Assembly: GCA_017536205.1 (NCBI GenBank)
Contig: JAFXHX010000008.1
Location: 124,001 to 188,000, forward strand
Reading direction: 5' to 3'
Length of the DNA stretch: 64,000 nt
Source of the DNA: Clostridia bacterium
GTDB lineage: Bacteria > Bacillota > Clostridia > Christensenellales > Borkfalkiaceae
The position numbers and the translations under genes are program-made. Below the pieces are notes generated by a model that ran no database searches, was not told where the DNA came from, and saw only the letters and a list, made by a program, of their open reading frames with translations. This document shows positions 50,980-60,102 of this stretch, one piece after another. Within the stretch, counting starts at the first letter, position 1; every line of letters begins with the position of its first letter.

Positions 50980-51561
50980 TTAAAATATCATACCTATATC
51001 GCCGGCAGCGTCGATAATAGCCTCGTCGCTAGAAACTTCTGAAAGTCTATCGTCAAGTACCGATTTTCTATCTTCAAGTTCTTGAATAGCAGAAAGCCTA
51101 CCTTCGATTTGACTGTTCATATTGTTAAGTAACGCAGTGTTAAGCACCACGAATACCGAAAGAACTAAAATAACTGCCGATAAAATAAACATTGCAAGTT
51201 TTGCCCTAGGCCTTAACTTAACTTCGGCTGAAACCGATTCTTCTTCACGATAGTCTTTGTATATTTCCGCCCTAGGCATATTTTTATATTGCATAGTGGT
51301 AGACGAAGGACTAACGTCGTAATTAACGCCGTGAGTAAATCTTTGAACAGTTTCTTCGCGTTCTTGAAGTTGGCTAGTTCTGTTGTACGCGTTATAGTTG
51401 ATAATTTTATCAAAATTATCTTTAATGCGCGCGTTAAAAGCACGATGCTCTTCATCTTGAAGGGTTTGAACTTCGTTTACGGTTTCGTTTACCGTTTCAG
51501 TTTCAAACTCGTCAATGAACGCATCTTTTTCAATTACGCTTGACTGCTTGTAATTTAACAT
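50980..51561 (-). CDS. ftsL: FtsL-like division protein with a long cytoplasmic region
   Basis: A 193-residue bitopic protein, longer than the usual 100-120. Residues 1 to about 120 are charged and cytoplasmic with a Glu/Thr-rich start. One membrane helix follows (about 123-143), then a leucine-patterned coiled coil (LLNNMNSQIEGRLSAIQELEDR split over several heptads) typical of FtsL/FtsB. Identification rests on this topology and the position between rsmH and ftsI. Confidence 0.8.
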   Translation of the reverse strand: MLNYKQSSVIEKDAFIDEFETETVNETVNEVQTLQDEEHRAFNARIKDNFDKIINYNAYNRTSQLQEREETVQRFTHGVNYDVSPSSTTMQYKNMPRAEIYKDYREEESVSAEVKLRPRAKLAMFILSAVILVLSVFVVLNTALLNNMNSQIEGRLSAIQELEDRKSVLDDRLSEVSSDEAIIDAAGDIGMIF

Positions 51562-51585
51562 ATTATTGTCCTCCGTTTAATATTC

Positions 51586-52518
51586 TTAAAGTTTTTCTAT
51601 AATTCGCAGTTTTGCACATTTTGCTCTACTGTTTATACTTAATTCGTTTTCACTTGCCGTTATAGGCTTTTTATTTACTTCTTTTACAACTTCTTTCTTG
51701 CCACAAACGCAAGGAAAGCGCTTATCGCAATTACAACCTGATGAAAGGTCTTTAAACACCGTTTTTACTATTCTATCTTCTAAACTGTGAAAGGTAATAA
51801 CGGCAAGTCTACCACCAGATTTAAGCTTGTCTACTATATCTCTTAAAACGGTATCAAGCCCCGTAAGTTCGCCGTTTACTTCAATTCTTATTGCTTGGAA
51901 AGTTCGTTTTGCGGGGTGCCCGTCTTTTTTAAACTTGTTAGGTATTGACTTTTCACAAATCTCAACGAGTTCGCCCGTTGTTTTTATAGGTTTAATTTTG
52001 CGAGTTTCTACAATATTTCTTGCAATATTACCTGCAAAACGCTCTTCGCCGTAGGCAGAAAGAATAAACTTTAACTGCTTTTCTTCGTAACTATTAACGA
52101 CGTCGTATGCAGAGAAAGAAGATTTACCGTCCATTCTCATATCTAGCAAAGTTTCTTTTGCCATATATGAAAAGCCACGCTCTTTATTATCTAATTGATA
52201 AGAACTAACGCCAAGGTCGAGTATTGCACCGTCTATTTCATTAACGTTAAGGCTTTCAGCAACAGATTTAAAGTTTTTAAAGTTGCTTTTTACCGCTTTA
52301 AACGAGTTTTTATATTTGCTTAAACGTTCAGTTGCAAATGAAATAGCCTCGTCGTCAAGGTCGGTTGCAAATAAAAAACCGTCTGGCGTAATTTTTTCAA
52401 GTATTTTAAGCGAGTGCCCACCACCGCCAAGAGTTCCGTCAAAATAAGTTCCGTTTGGCTTTAGGTTAAGTCCTTCAATGCACTCGTCAAGCATAACCGA
52501 AAGGTGTTTAAACTCCAT
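51586..52518 (-). CDS. rsmH: 16S rRNA (cytosine-1402-N4)-methyltransferase
   Basis: A 310-residue SAM enzyme methylating C1402 of 16S rRNA (also called MraW). FDGTLGGGGHSLKILE is the SAM loop and ILDLGVSSYQLDN and FHSLEDRIVK are family strings. A C-terminal insert carries cysteines (CNCDKRFPCVCGKK). It shares one base with the end of mraZ, in the standard mraZ-rsmH order. Confidence 0.97.
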   Translation of the reverse strand: MEFKHLSVMLDECIEGLNLKPNGTYFDGTLGGGGHSLKILEKITPDGFLFATDLDDEAISFATERLSKYKNSFKAVKSNFKNFKSVAESLNVNEIDGAILDLGVSSYQLDNKERGFSYMAKETLLDMRMDGKSSFSAYDVVNSYEEKQLKFILSAYGEERFAGNIARNIVETRKIKPIKTTGELVEICEKSIPNKFKKDGHPAKRTFQAIRIEVNGELTGLDTVLRDIVDKLKSGGRLAVITFHSLEDRIVKTVFKDLSSGCNCDKRFPCVCGKKEVVKEVNKKPITASENELSINSRAKCAKLRIIEKL

Positions 52519-52943
52519 TATTTAAGCCTGTCCTTTAAAAGTGTTATTCTTTCTTGATAACTCTTTTCGGCTTTAAGCCTTTCACGCTCTTGCTTTGAAT
52601 AAATATCAATGTGGTTTACCATACCTATGGTAACAACTTCTTTATCGATACCTGCGTATTCCCTTAACTTTTCGGGAATTACCACTCTACCCTGAACGTC
52701 TTCATCACCGGGATAAAACGACGCCATTACTTCGGCAAGTGATTCTTGCGCTTCTTTATCAAACGCGCTAACGCCCGAAAATTGAGAAACAAGTTCGTCA
52801 ATTTTACTTGCGGGGTAAATGCTTATACATTTAGACGCGCCTTTCATAAAAACGTACTCGCTACCGATTTCGGCTTTGAGTTTACTTGGTATTCTTATTC
52901 TGTTTTTACTATCAACCTGGTGGTCGTATTCGCCAAACAGCAT
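52518..52943 (-). CDS. mraZ: Transcriptional regulator MraZ
   Basis: A 141-residue SpoVT/AbrB-like DNA-binding protein made of two repeated MraZ domains, each with an R-x-x-x-P strand (NRIRIPSKL and GRVVIPEKL). The start MLFGEYDH at 52943 follows AAGGAGG with 10-nt spacing; a longer upstream frame is not needed. MraZ represses its own dcw operon in other bacteria by binding short direct repeats, and such repeats occur just upstream. Confidence 0.97.
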   Translation of the reverse strand: MLFGEYDHQVDSKNRIRIPSKLKAEIGSEYVFMKGASKCISIYPASKIDELVSQFSGVSAFDKEAQESLAEVMASFYPGDEDVQGRVVIPEKLREYAGIDKEVVTIGMVNHIDIYSKQERERLKAEKSYQERITLLKDRLK

Positions 52944-52976
52944 AGCCGATAATCCTCCTTGTAGCAAGTTTACAGC

Positions 52977-53067
52977 ATTATAATAACACAATTTTTCGCC
53001 ACTTGCAACCACTTTTAACCACTTTTGTTGATTTTTTTATAATTTTTTTAGTTTTTTGACCACTTTT
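52977..53067 (-). promoter_or_regulatory. mraZ promoter with MraZ boxes
   Basis: On the minus strand the box AAAGTGG occurs at 53066-53060 and 53025-53019 and 53015-53009, with CAAGTGG at 53005-52999; the last three are exactly 10 bp apart. A TATAAT -10 lies at 52982-52977, so the box at 52999-53005 covers the -35 position. No good SigA -35 is otherwise present. Confidence 0.75.
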
Positions 53068-53073
53068 ATCACT

Positions 53074-53775
53074 CTAAAAACCTTTTAGAGCCTTATAATA
53101 AACTTTTTCGTTGTAATTTTTATGGTCTCCTAAAAAAGTTAAACTTTGTTTACCACTAGTGTTTTCTAAACAATTTTTAGTTAGAACGCTTTTTAATTCG
53201 TTTGAAATATAAGTTAAACCATTTTCCGTTTCAAGCCGCGAAACTTCTTTAATTTTTTCTTCTAAATATAAATAATGCGTGCAACCAAGAACTAATCGCT
53301 TAGCGCTAGACGGAACGCCTTTTAAGTCTTTATGTATCATTATTTTTTCGGGCTCGAACAAATGCCGTTCAATTTCGCCTGCAAGCATAGGTAATGGAAG
53401 TACGCTATCGTTAAAGTTATCTTTAACGCACTTTGATTTTGCAGTTAAAGGCGTGCAAAGCAAATAATCACCTTCACGCTCGTATTTAGGAATAGTTAAA
53501 ACGGTTGGAACTTTATACTCTTCTAAAAACCATTTAAAGGTTGTTGAAAGCGTGTTACAGGCAACCACAACGCATTTTACGTTTTTTTCGTTTAAACACT
53601 CTAAGAGCAATTTGAGCCTTTTAAAAAGGTAGTCTTTACTTTTATTTCCGTAAGGAGCGTTGCCGTTATCGCCAAGATATATAAAACTTTCGTTTTTAAA
53701 ATCGATTGTTAGTTTTTTTAAAACGTTAAGCCCACCTATTCCACTATCAATTACGCCTATAGGTCTATTTTCCAT
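53074..53775 (-). CDS. murI: Glutamate racemase
   Basis: A 233-residue enzyme, slightly short for the family (about 255-270), making D-glutamate for the wall. Both catalytic cysteines are present (VACNTLS and LGCTHYLYL), and the N-terminus IGVIDSGIGGLNVLKKL is typical. The ATG at 53775 follows AGGGGG. It is directly upstream of the MraZ boxes, and its last codons and stop form a short hairpin (CTCTAAAA with TTTTAGAG). Confidence 0.93.
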   Translation of the reverse strand: MENRPIGVIDSGIGGLNVLKKLTIDFKNESFIYLGDNGNAPYGNKSKDYLFKRLKLLLECLNEKNVKCVVVACNTLSTTFKWFLEEYKVPTVLTIPKYEREGDYLLCTPLTAKSKCVKDNFNDSVLPLPMLAGEIERHLFEPEKIMIHKDLKGVPSSAKRLVLGCTHYLYLEEKIKEVSRLETENGLTYISNELKSVLTKNCLENTSGKQSLTFLGDHKNYNEKVYYKALKGF

Positions 53776-53897
53776 AATACCCCCTATAAAATCCATTTAA
53801 TTTTATTAAATTGCGCTTTCAATAATACCTTTAATAAAAAAAGTTAAAAAAATAATTAAGATTTTAATAAAACACCCGTTAAATGCGTTAAAAAAAG

Positions 53898-53926
53898 TTG
53901 CAAGTTTTAAAAAAGTGTGCTAAAAT
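53898..53926 (+). promoter_or_regulatory. Promoter of rpsT
   Basis: TTGCAA (53898-53903), 17 bp, TAAAAT (53921-53926), with an extended -10 TGCTAAAAT. Confidence 0.82.
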
Positions 53927-53964
53927 AACCATAGTTTAAAAGAACAAGAGAAAGGAGAAATAAA

Positions 53965-54237
53965 ATGCCTAACATTAAATCGGCTAAAAAGCGTGTTCTC
54001 GTTAATACTAAAAAAGCAGAAATCAATAAGAGTGATAAATCTGAAGTTAGAACTTACATTAAAAACTTCAACGCTATTTTAGATGCAGGCAACGTTGCAG
54101 AAGCAGAAGCAGCGCTTCCCGCTACTATCGCCGCTATCGACAAGGCTGTTACCAAAGGTATTTACGCTAAAAATACCGCTGCTAACAAAAAGTCTGGCCT
54201 TATGAAGAGATTCAACGCATTAAAAGCATCTAAATAA
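53965..54237 (+). CDS. rpsT: Ribosomal protein S20
   Basis: A 90-residue basic helical protein beginning MPNIKSAKKRV, the family N-terminus, and ending in a helical segment with TAANKKSGLMKRFNAL. The ATG follows AAAGGAG. Single-gene unit with its own promoter and terminator. Confidence 0.97.
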   Translation: MPNIKSAKKRVLVNTKKAEINKSDKSEVRTYIKNFNAILDAGNVAEAEAALPATIAAIDKAVTKGIYAKNTAANKKSGLMKRFNALKASK

Positions 54238-54255
54238 TTATTTTTAAAAAATTAA

Positions 54256-54283
54256 AAGAGTTACCTTTTGGTAACTCTTTTTT
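54256..54283 (+). terminator. Terminator of rpsT
   Basis: AAGAGTTACC and GGTAACTCTT arms, T4 loop, then T-run. Confidence 0.88.
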
Positions 54284-54300
54284 CCGTTGCAATAAAAATA

Positions 54301-54325
54301 GCCGTGGCGTTCCACGGCTTTTTTA
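54301..54325 (-). terminator. Terminator after trxA
   Basis: GCCGTGG and CCACGGC arms with a 4-nt loop. On the minus strand only ATTTTTA follows, so its strength in the trxA direction is moderate; the plus strand side has T6. Confidence 0.7.
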
Positions 54326-54652
54326 TTATAAATGTTTAATTAGCATTGAAGCAAGGTCTGCCCTACTTGTTAAGCCTACTGCTTTTTCAACTATTTCACC
54401 GTTTTTAAAAACGAGTAGCGTAGGAATGCTCATTATTCCGTACTTAACTGCTAATGCTTCGTTTTCGTCAACGTTAACTTTTGCAATAACTGCTTTACCC
54501 TTAACGTCATCACAAAGTTCTTCTAAAATAGGCGCTTGCATTCTGCAAGGACTACACCAAATAGCCCAAAAGTCTACAAGTACGGGCTTGTTGCTATTTA
54601 AAACTACTTCTTCATAATTACTTGAATTAACGTTTATAATACATTCGCTCAT
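54326..54652 (-). CDS. trxA: Thioredoxin
   Basis: A 108-residue thioredoxin. The redox site reads WCSPC (Cys33 and Cys36) rather than the usual WCGPC, a change known to tune redox potential in the family. FWAIWCSPCRM, the cis-proline region SIPTLLVFKNG and the length are otherwise standard. It is the last gene of the yifB-to-trxA unit, 31 bp after hisS. Confidence 0.95.
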   Translation of the reverse strand: MSECIINVNSSNYEEVVLNSNKPVLVDFWAIWCSPCRMQAPILEELCDDVKGKAVIAKVNVDENEALAVKYGIMSIPTLLVFKNGEIVEKAVGLTSRADLASMLIKHL

Positions 54653-54683
54653 AATTTTCTCCTATATAAGTTTTTGGGTAAAA

Positions 54684-55928
54684 TTAAAAATTATACTCTA
54701 AAACTTTATCAAGTTTAATTTCACTTTCAGTTCCGTCTGCCATCTTTTTTACCTTGCAAACGCCCGATAAAAGTTCATCGTCGCCAAGCGCTATAACGTA
54801 TTTTGCGCCTATTTTATCGGCGTATTTAAACTGCGACTTGAAACTTCTTCCTATATGGTCGGTTTCGGCGCTTACGCCTTTTAACCTTAACTTATAAGAA
54901 AGTTCAAAGGCTTTTTTATTAGCGCTTTCGCCCATAGAAGCAATAAACACGGTAACTTTATCGTCGTTAGGAATATTTACCCCTTCGGCTTCCATAAGCA
55001 TAATAACTCTTTCAAGCCCCATGCCAAATCCAACGCCGGGAACTGACGTTCCACCTATTTGTTCAATAAGTTTATCATACCTACCGCCACCACAAACGGT
55101 ACCTTGCGAGCCAAGCGAAGTGGTAACGAATTCAAACACCGTTTTAGTGTAGTAATCAAGTCCCCTTACTATTTTGGGGTTTATAGCGTATTCAAGCCCT
55201 GCAACGTCAAGGTGCGCTTTAAGGCTTTCAAAATGCTCGCTACACTCGTCGCAAAGAAAATCGAGTATAGACGGTGCGTTTTCGTTAATTTTTTTGCAAC
55301 CTTCTTCTTTGCAGTCAAGTATTCTTAAAGGGTTTTTCTCATAGCGCTCCTTACAGGTTGGGCACATATTTGAAAGGTTATCTTTAAAAAACTCTTTAAG
55401 TTTAGCATTATACTCTTTTCTGCACTTTTCGCATCCCATACTGTTAATATTAAGTTTAACGTTAAGCCCTGCTTTAGTGAGTAAAGTGTTTGCAAGTAAA
55501 ATTACTTCTGCATCGATATCTGCCGATTTAGCGCCGTAAAACTCAACGCCGAATTGATGGTGCTCTCTAAGCCTACCCGCTTGTGGGCGCTCGTAACGGA
55601 ACACCGGCGTTATATAATACATTTTTACGGGCATAGGAAGGCTAACGAGCCCGTTTTCAATAAACGCGCGCGCAACGCCTGCAGTGCCTTCTGGCTTTAA
55701 GGTAATGCTTCTTTTTCCTTTATCTTCAAAGGTGTACATTTCCTTGTTTACAATGTCGGTAGTGTCGCCAACGCCACGAAGGAATAATTCGGTGTGTTCA
55801 AAGGTAGGTGTTCTAATTTCTTTAACGCCGAATAAACTAGCCGTTTCGCGAGCGATATTTTCTATATAGTGCCATTTATAACTTTCTAAAGGCAAAACGT
55901 CTTTAGTGCCTTTTGGAATATTTATCAT
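54684..55928 (-). CDS. hisS: Histidyl-tRNA synthetase
   Basis: A 414-residue class II synthetase. Motif 2 (FRYERPQAGRLREHHQFGVE), the histidine-binding RGLDYYTKTVFEF and motif 3 (GFGMGLERV) are present, followed by the C-terminal anticodon-binding domain. A cysteine-rich insert (CEKCRKEY, CPTCKERY, CDEC) is typical of Firmicutes HisS. 9 bp below hslU. Confidence 0.97.
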   Translation of the reverse strand: MINIPKGTKDVLPLESYKWHYIENIARETASLFGVKEIRTPTFEHTELFLRGVGDTTDIVNKEMYTFEDKGKRSITLKPEGTAGVARAFIENGLVSLPMPVKMYYITPVFRYERPQAGRLREHHQFGVEFYGAKSADIDAEVILLANTLLTKAGLNVKLNINSMGCEKCRKEYNAKLKEFFKDNLSNMCPTCKERYEKNPLRILDCKEEGCKKINENAPSILDFLCDECSEHFESLKAHLDVAGLEYAINPKIVRGLDYYTKTVFEFVTTSLGSQGTVCGGGRYDKLIEQIGGTSVPGVGFGMGLERVIMLMEAEGVNIPNDDKVTVFIASMGESANKKAFELSYKLRLKGVSAETDHIGRSFKSQFKYADKIGAKYVIALGDDELLSGVCKVKKMADGTESEIKLDKVLEYNF

Positions 55929-55937
55929 AACTTCTCC

Positions 55938-57248
55938 TTAAAGAATGTACTTTTTAAGATTGCGTGTATTTTCAGAAGTTTTAAGATGTTCTTCAACGTA
56001 CGATTTATCTACCGTAACGGTAGTAAGTGGAATATCGCCACCTGCGTTAAACGAAATATCGTCTAAAAGATTTTCCATAACGGTGTGAAGACGCCTTGCG
56101 CCTATATCTTCACTTGAAGCGTTCATTTCGGCGGCAATTTCGGCAATTGACTCTATTGCGTCTTTAGTAAACTTTAAATCGATATTATCTACCAGCAAAA
56201 GCGTTTTATACTGCTTTGTAATTGCGTTTTCGGGCATTGTTAAAATATTTATAAAATCTTCTTTTGTAAGGCTTGCAAGTTCAACTTTTATAGGAAATCT
56301 ACCTTGAAGTTCGGGTATTAAATCTTCAATTTTTGAAACGTGGAACGCGCCTGCTGCAATAAATAAAATATAATCGCTTTTAACGGGGCCGTATTTTGTA
56401 ATAACCGTGCTACCTTCAACGATAGGTAAAATATCTCTTTGAACGCCTTCACGCGAAACGTCGGCGCCACCTTGGTTAGATTTAGCGGCGATTTTATCAA
56501 TTTCATCTATAAAGATAATGCCTTCTTGTTCTGCCCTTCTAACGGCTTCTGCGTTAACCGAATCGTTATCGATAAGTTTATCGCTTTCTTCGTTTAAAAC
56601 GTATTTAAAGGCTTCTTTAACGGTTACTTTACGGTTTTTCTTGCGCTTGGGCATCATATCGCCGAATATCGAGCCTATATTGATTTCTGCGCCCATACCT
56701 GCAATTAAATCGATTTGTTGGGGCTTATCTACAACACTCATTTCAACTTGAAGATTGTCGTATCTACCTTCTCTAAAATCGTTTAAAAGTTCTTGGCGGA
56801 AAAGTTCTTCGGGCTTTTCGCCTTTTTCACTAAGTTTTGCAGAATATATAAGGTCAACCACTTTCTTTTCGGCAGTTGCAGTAGCCTTTGAAGAAACCAC
56901 TTTTAAGTGTTCTTCTTTAACTAGCCTTACGCTACATTCTACTAAATCTCTTATCATAGACTCAACGTCTCTTCCAACGTAGCCTACTTCGGTGTACTTG
57001 GTTGCTTCAACTTTAATAAACGGAGCGCCTACGAGTTTTGCTAAACGGCGTGCAATTTCAGTTTTACCAACGCCGGTAGGACCTTTCATTATAATATTTT
57101 TAGGCGTTATTTCATCGCGAAGTTCTGGGGTGAGTTTGCTTCTTCTATACCTATTTCTAAGCGCAATAGCAACCGCCCTTTTAGCATCGTTTTGACCTAT
57201 AACGTATTTATCGAGTTCTTTAACGATTTCTCTGGGTGTTAAGTTCAT
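55938..57248 (-). CDS. hslU: ATP-dependent protease ATPase subunit HslU
   Basis: A 436-residue AAA+ unfoldase (ClpY). Walker A is GPTGVGKTEIARRLAK, Walker B is IIFIDEIDKIA, and the insertion (I) domain lies between (about 110-230). The C-terminus NLKKYIL is the tail that docks into HslV. It feeds unfolded substrates to the HslV dodecamer encoded 10 bp upstream. Confidence 0.98.
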   Translation of the reverse strand: MNLTPREIVKELDKYVIGQNDAKRAVAIALRNRYRRSKLTPELRDEITPKNIIMKGPTGVGKTEIARRLAKLVGAPFIKVEATKYTEVGYVGRDVESMIRDLVECSVRLVKEEHLKVVSSKATATAEKKVVDLIYSAKLSEKGEKPEELFRQELLNDFREGRYDNLQVEMSVVDKPQQIDLIAGMGAEINIGSIFGDMMPKRKKNRKVTVKEAFKYVLNEESDKLIDNDSVNAEAVRRAEQEGIIFIDEIDKIAAKSNQGGADVSREGVQRDILPIVEGSTVITKYGPVKSDYILFIAAGAFHVSKIEDLIPELQGRFPIKVELASLTKEDFINILTMPENAITKQYKTLLLVDNIDLKFTKDAIESIAEIAAEMNASSEDIGARRLHTVMENLLDDISFNAGGDIPLTTVTVDKSYVEEHLKTSENTRNLKKYIL

Positions 57249-57258
57249 ATTTTATACC

Positions 57259-57798
57259 TCAAATCTTTTCCACTTTTATATTATCGTTTGTAAACACGCA
57301 TATTTTGCTTGCTATTTTAAGTGCTTTTTCGGCAATAACTTCTGCAGGATAATCAGTTTCTTCAATAAGCGCGCGTGCAGCCGCTAAAGCGTAATTGCCA
57401 CCGCTACCTATTGCGCAAACGCCACCGTCGGGCTCGATAATTTCACCACCACCTGAAACGACGTAACAATTATCTTTATCGGCGCAAATCATCATTGCTT
57501 CAAGTTTTCTAGCAACTTTATCTTCACGCCAAAGTTCTGCAAGCGAAACAACGCTTCTTAAAAGGTTTCCAGAGTACTTATTAAGCATACCTTCAAAGCG
57601 TTCGGTTAAGGTAAATGCATCGCTTACCGAGCCTGCAAAGCCTACTATTACTTTATCTCCGTATATTCTTCTAACTTTAACGGCGTTATTTTTAAATACA
57701 ACCGACTCGCCGAACGTTACTTGTCCGTCCCCTGCGATAGCGGTAACCCCGTCTTTTTTAACGGCACAAATGGTAGTGCCACGAAAATCTAAACTCAT
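57259..57798 (-). CDS. hslV: ATP-dependent protease subunit HslV
   Basis: A 179-residue N-terminal nucleophile peptidase (ClpQ). The start at 57798 follows AAAGGAG and gives MSLDFRG before the TTICAV nucleophile region, so a short propeptide is expected to be removed to expose Thr. GDGQVTFG and GFAGSVSDAFTL are typical. A longer in-frame start would lie inside topA. Confidence 0.97.
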   Translation of the reverse strand: MSLDFRGTTICAVKKDGVTAIAGDGQVTFGESVVFKNNAVKVRRIYGDKVIVGFAGSVSDAFTLTERFEGMLNKYSGNLLRSVVSLAELWREDKVARKLEAMMICADKDNCYVVSGGGEIIEPDGGVCAIGSGGNYALAAARALIEETDYPAEVIAEKALKIASKICVFTNDNIKVEKI

Positions 57799-57808
57799 AA
57801 GTTCTCCT

Positions 57809-60088
57809 TTACTTTTTCGATTTAACGGTTTTTGTGTAGTTGCAGTTTTTATCTGAACAAACAACGTTTCCATCTTTATCCGTTACTAAATGCTTGCCAC
57901 AGTTAGGGCAAAGTTCGCCGGTGGGCGCATCCCAACTTATAAAGTTGCAAGTGGGATAGCCTGAACATCCGTAATAAACCTTTCCCTTTTTAGAAATCAT
58001 TTTTTGCGCGGGCTTATGGCATATAGGGCACTCGCCAACGTATTCGCTCATACTTTTGGTAGTTATGCACCTAGTGCATTTAAGGTATTTGCCAAACTTG
58101 CCCGTTTTAAGTAGCATAACGCCACCGCATTTACTACACTTTTCTTGCGATAATTCATCGCCCTGTTGCATTTTGGTGTTACACTCAGCGTTGGTACAAG
58201 ATAAATATTTGCCGTAGCGCCCGTCTTTAAGCACCATATTGCTACTGCAATTAGGGCATTTATGCTCGGTAACTTTATCGTCTGGATTTTTGGTCTTTTT
58301 ACACGACGGACAAACTAAAAACTCGCCGAAACGACCTTTTTTCTTAACGAGAAGCGTTCCGCAATAATCGCAGGGAACGTCGGTAGGCTCGTTATTGTCG
58401 TTAGTTGCAATTTTAAGTTCTTTAATAAACGGCGTGTAAAAGTTTCCAACTATTTTGCGCCAATCCTCGTTGCCTTCTGCAATATTATCTAGTTGAGTTT
58501 CCATTTTAGCGGTAAAGCCAACGTCCATAATATCTCTAAAATACTTGTTTAAAAGGTCGGTTGCTTCAAAGGCTATTTCGGTAGGTACTAAATATTTACC
58601 CTTTCTTGAAATGTATTTATGCCTAATTAAAGTTCCTATAATAGTTGCGTAGGTAGAAGGCCTGCCTATGCCGTTTTCTTCAATGGCTTTAACTAGCGTT
58701 GCATCGGTGTATCTTACGGGTGCTTTAGTAAACTTTTGCTCTTTATCAAGTTTTTGAAGGTTTAACTTATCGTTAACGTTAAGCGGTGGCAAAAGTTTAT
58801 TTTCAATACCATCGTCAGTTTTTCCTGCAAAATCGTATTCGTAAGCAACGGTGTATCCTTTAAACTTAACGCTTTTACCACTTGCTTTAAAAGTGTAATT
58901 AGCGCAACCTGCAGTAACTTGCATAGAATTATACTCTGCGCTAGTCATTTGCGATGCGATATACCTTTCGTAAATAAGTTTATATAAATTGTAATGGTTT
59001 TTATCTAAAATATTTTCAACGCTTTCAGGCGTTACGTTTATATCTATGGGGCGAATTGCCTCGTGCGCATCTTGCGAGTTCTTTTTAGCCGTATATACGT
59101 TGGGCTTTGACGGGCAATATTCTTTGCCGTATTTACTTGCAACGTATTCAAGGCACTCTTTTTGCGCGTCTTCAGCGATACGGGTAGAGTCCGTTCTAAT
59201 ATAGGTAACGAGCGCAAGATGACCTTTAGGCGTTTCAACGCCTTCGTAAAGGTGCTGTGCAACCTGCATTACTTGTGGCGCTGAAAGACCTAGTTTATTA
59301 GACGCATCTTGTTGCATTGTTGAAGTTGTAAACGGTGGTAACGGCTTTGACTTTGAAACGCCCGATTTAACCGTTTTAACAACGAATTCGCCGTTTTTAA
59401 CGGTGTTATACACTTCTTCTGCCTCTTCTTGATTAGACGGGCGATATTTTTTACCGTCTTTTTCAGCAAGTAGCATTTTAAACTTTGACTGACTATCAAC
59501 AGGCTTTAAACTTGCAGTTATAGTCCAGTATTCTTCGGGAACGAAACTTTGTATTTTGCGTTCAAGTTCAACGGCGAGTTTAACCGCCACCGACTGAACT
59601 CTTCCTGCCGATTCGCAGTTTTTTACCCTCGTTCTTACAAGTGGCGAAAGTTTATAACCAACTATTCTATCTAAAATACGCCTTGCTTGTTGCGAATCAA
59701 CTAAATTATAGTCAATTCTTCCAGGCGTTTGAAGTGCGGTTTTAACTGCTTTTTCACTTATTTCGTTAAACTTTATACGGTGGGTTTTACCTTTAATTTC
59801 TAAAACTTCGTATAAGTGCCACGCTATTGCTTCGCCTTCACGGTCCGGGTCGGTTGCAAGGTATACTCTATCTGCTTTTGCAGACATTTCTTTAAGTTCT
59901 TTAACGAGTTTTTCTTGCTTTGGCTCTATAACGTAAGTTGGCTCGAAGTTGTTATCAACGTCAACGGCAAAGCGCTTTTCGGGAAGCCCCCTAACGTGCC
60001 CGCCACTGCCCATAACTTTATATTTACCGTCCAAAAATCTTTCAATCGTCTTTGCTTTTTTGGGTGATTCTACGATGATTAGTTGCAT
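57809..60088 (-). CDS. topA: DNA topoisomerase I with five zinc-ribbon repeats
   Basis: A 759-residue type IA topoisomerase relaxing negative supercoils. It has an N-terminal TOPRIM domain (IIVESPKKAKTIERFL), DPDREGEAIAWHL, and the active-site tyrosine in TYIRTDSTR (about residue 300). After about residue 590 there are five successive Cys4 zinc-ribbon-like units (starting CDYC, CPNC, CSKC, CPIC and CPNC), more than the two or three common in Firmicutes. It is 14 bp below dprA, the usual neighbour. Confidence 0.97.
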   Translation of the reverse strand: MQLIIVESPKKAKTIERFLDGKYKVMGSGGHVRGLPEKRFAVDVDNNFEPTYVIEPKQEKLVKELKEMSAKADRVYLATDPDREGEAIAWHLYEVLEIKGKTHRIKFNEISEKAVKTALQTPGRIDYNLVDSQQARRILDRIVGYKLSPLVRTRVKNCESAGRVQSVAVKLAVELERKIQSFVPEEYWTITASLKPVDSQSKFKMLLAEKDGKKYRPSNQEEAEEVYNTVKNGEFVVKTVKSGVSKSKPLPPFTTSTMQQDASNKLGLSAPQVMQVAQHLYEGVETPKGHLALVTYIRTDSTRIAEDAQKECLEYVASKYGKEYCPSKPNVYTAKKNSQDAHEAIRPIDINVTPESVENILDKNHYNLYKLIYERYIASQMTSAEYNSMQVTAGCANYTFKASGKSVKFKGYTVAYEYDFAGKTDDGIENKLLPPLNVNDKLNLQKLDKEQKFTKAPVRYTDATLVKAIEENGIGRPSTYATIIGTLIRHKYISRKGKYLVPTEIAFEATDLLNKYFRDIMDVGFTAKMETQLDNIAEGNEDWRKIVGNFYTPFIKELKIATNDNNEPTDVPCDYCGTLLVKKKGRFGEFLVCPSCKKTKNPDDKVTEHKCPNCSSNMVLKDGRYGKYLSCTNAECNTKMQQGDELSQEKCSKCGGVMLLKTGKFGKYLKCTRCITTKSMSEYVGECPICHKPAQKMISKKGKVYYGCSGYPTCNFISWDAPTGELCPNCGKHLVTDKDGNVVCSDKNCNYTKTVKSKK

Positions 60089-60102
60089 AGTTCTCCTGAA
60101 AA

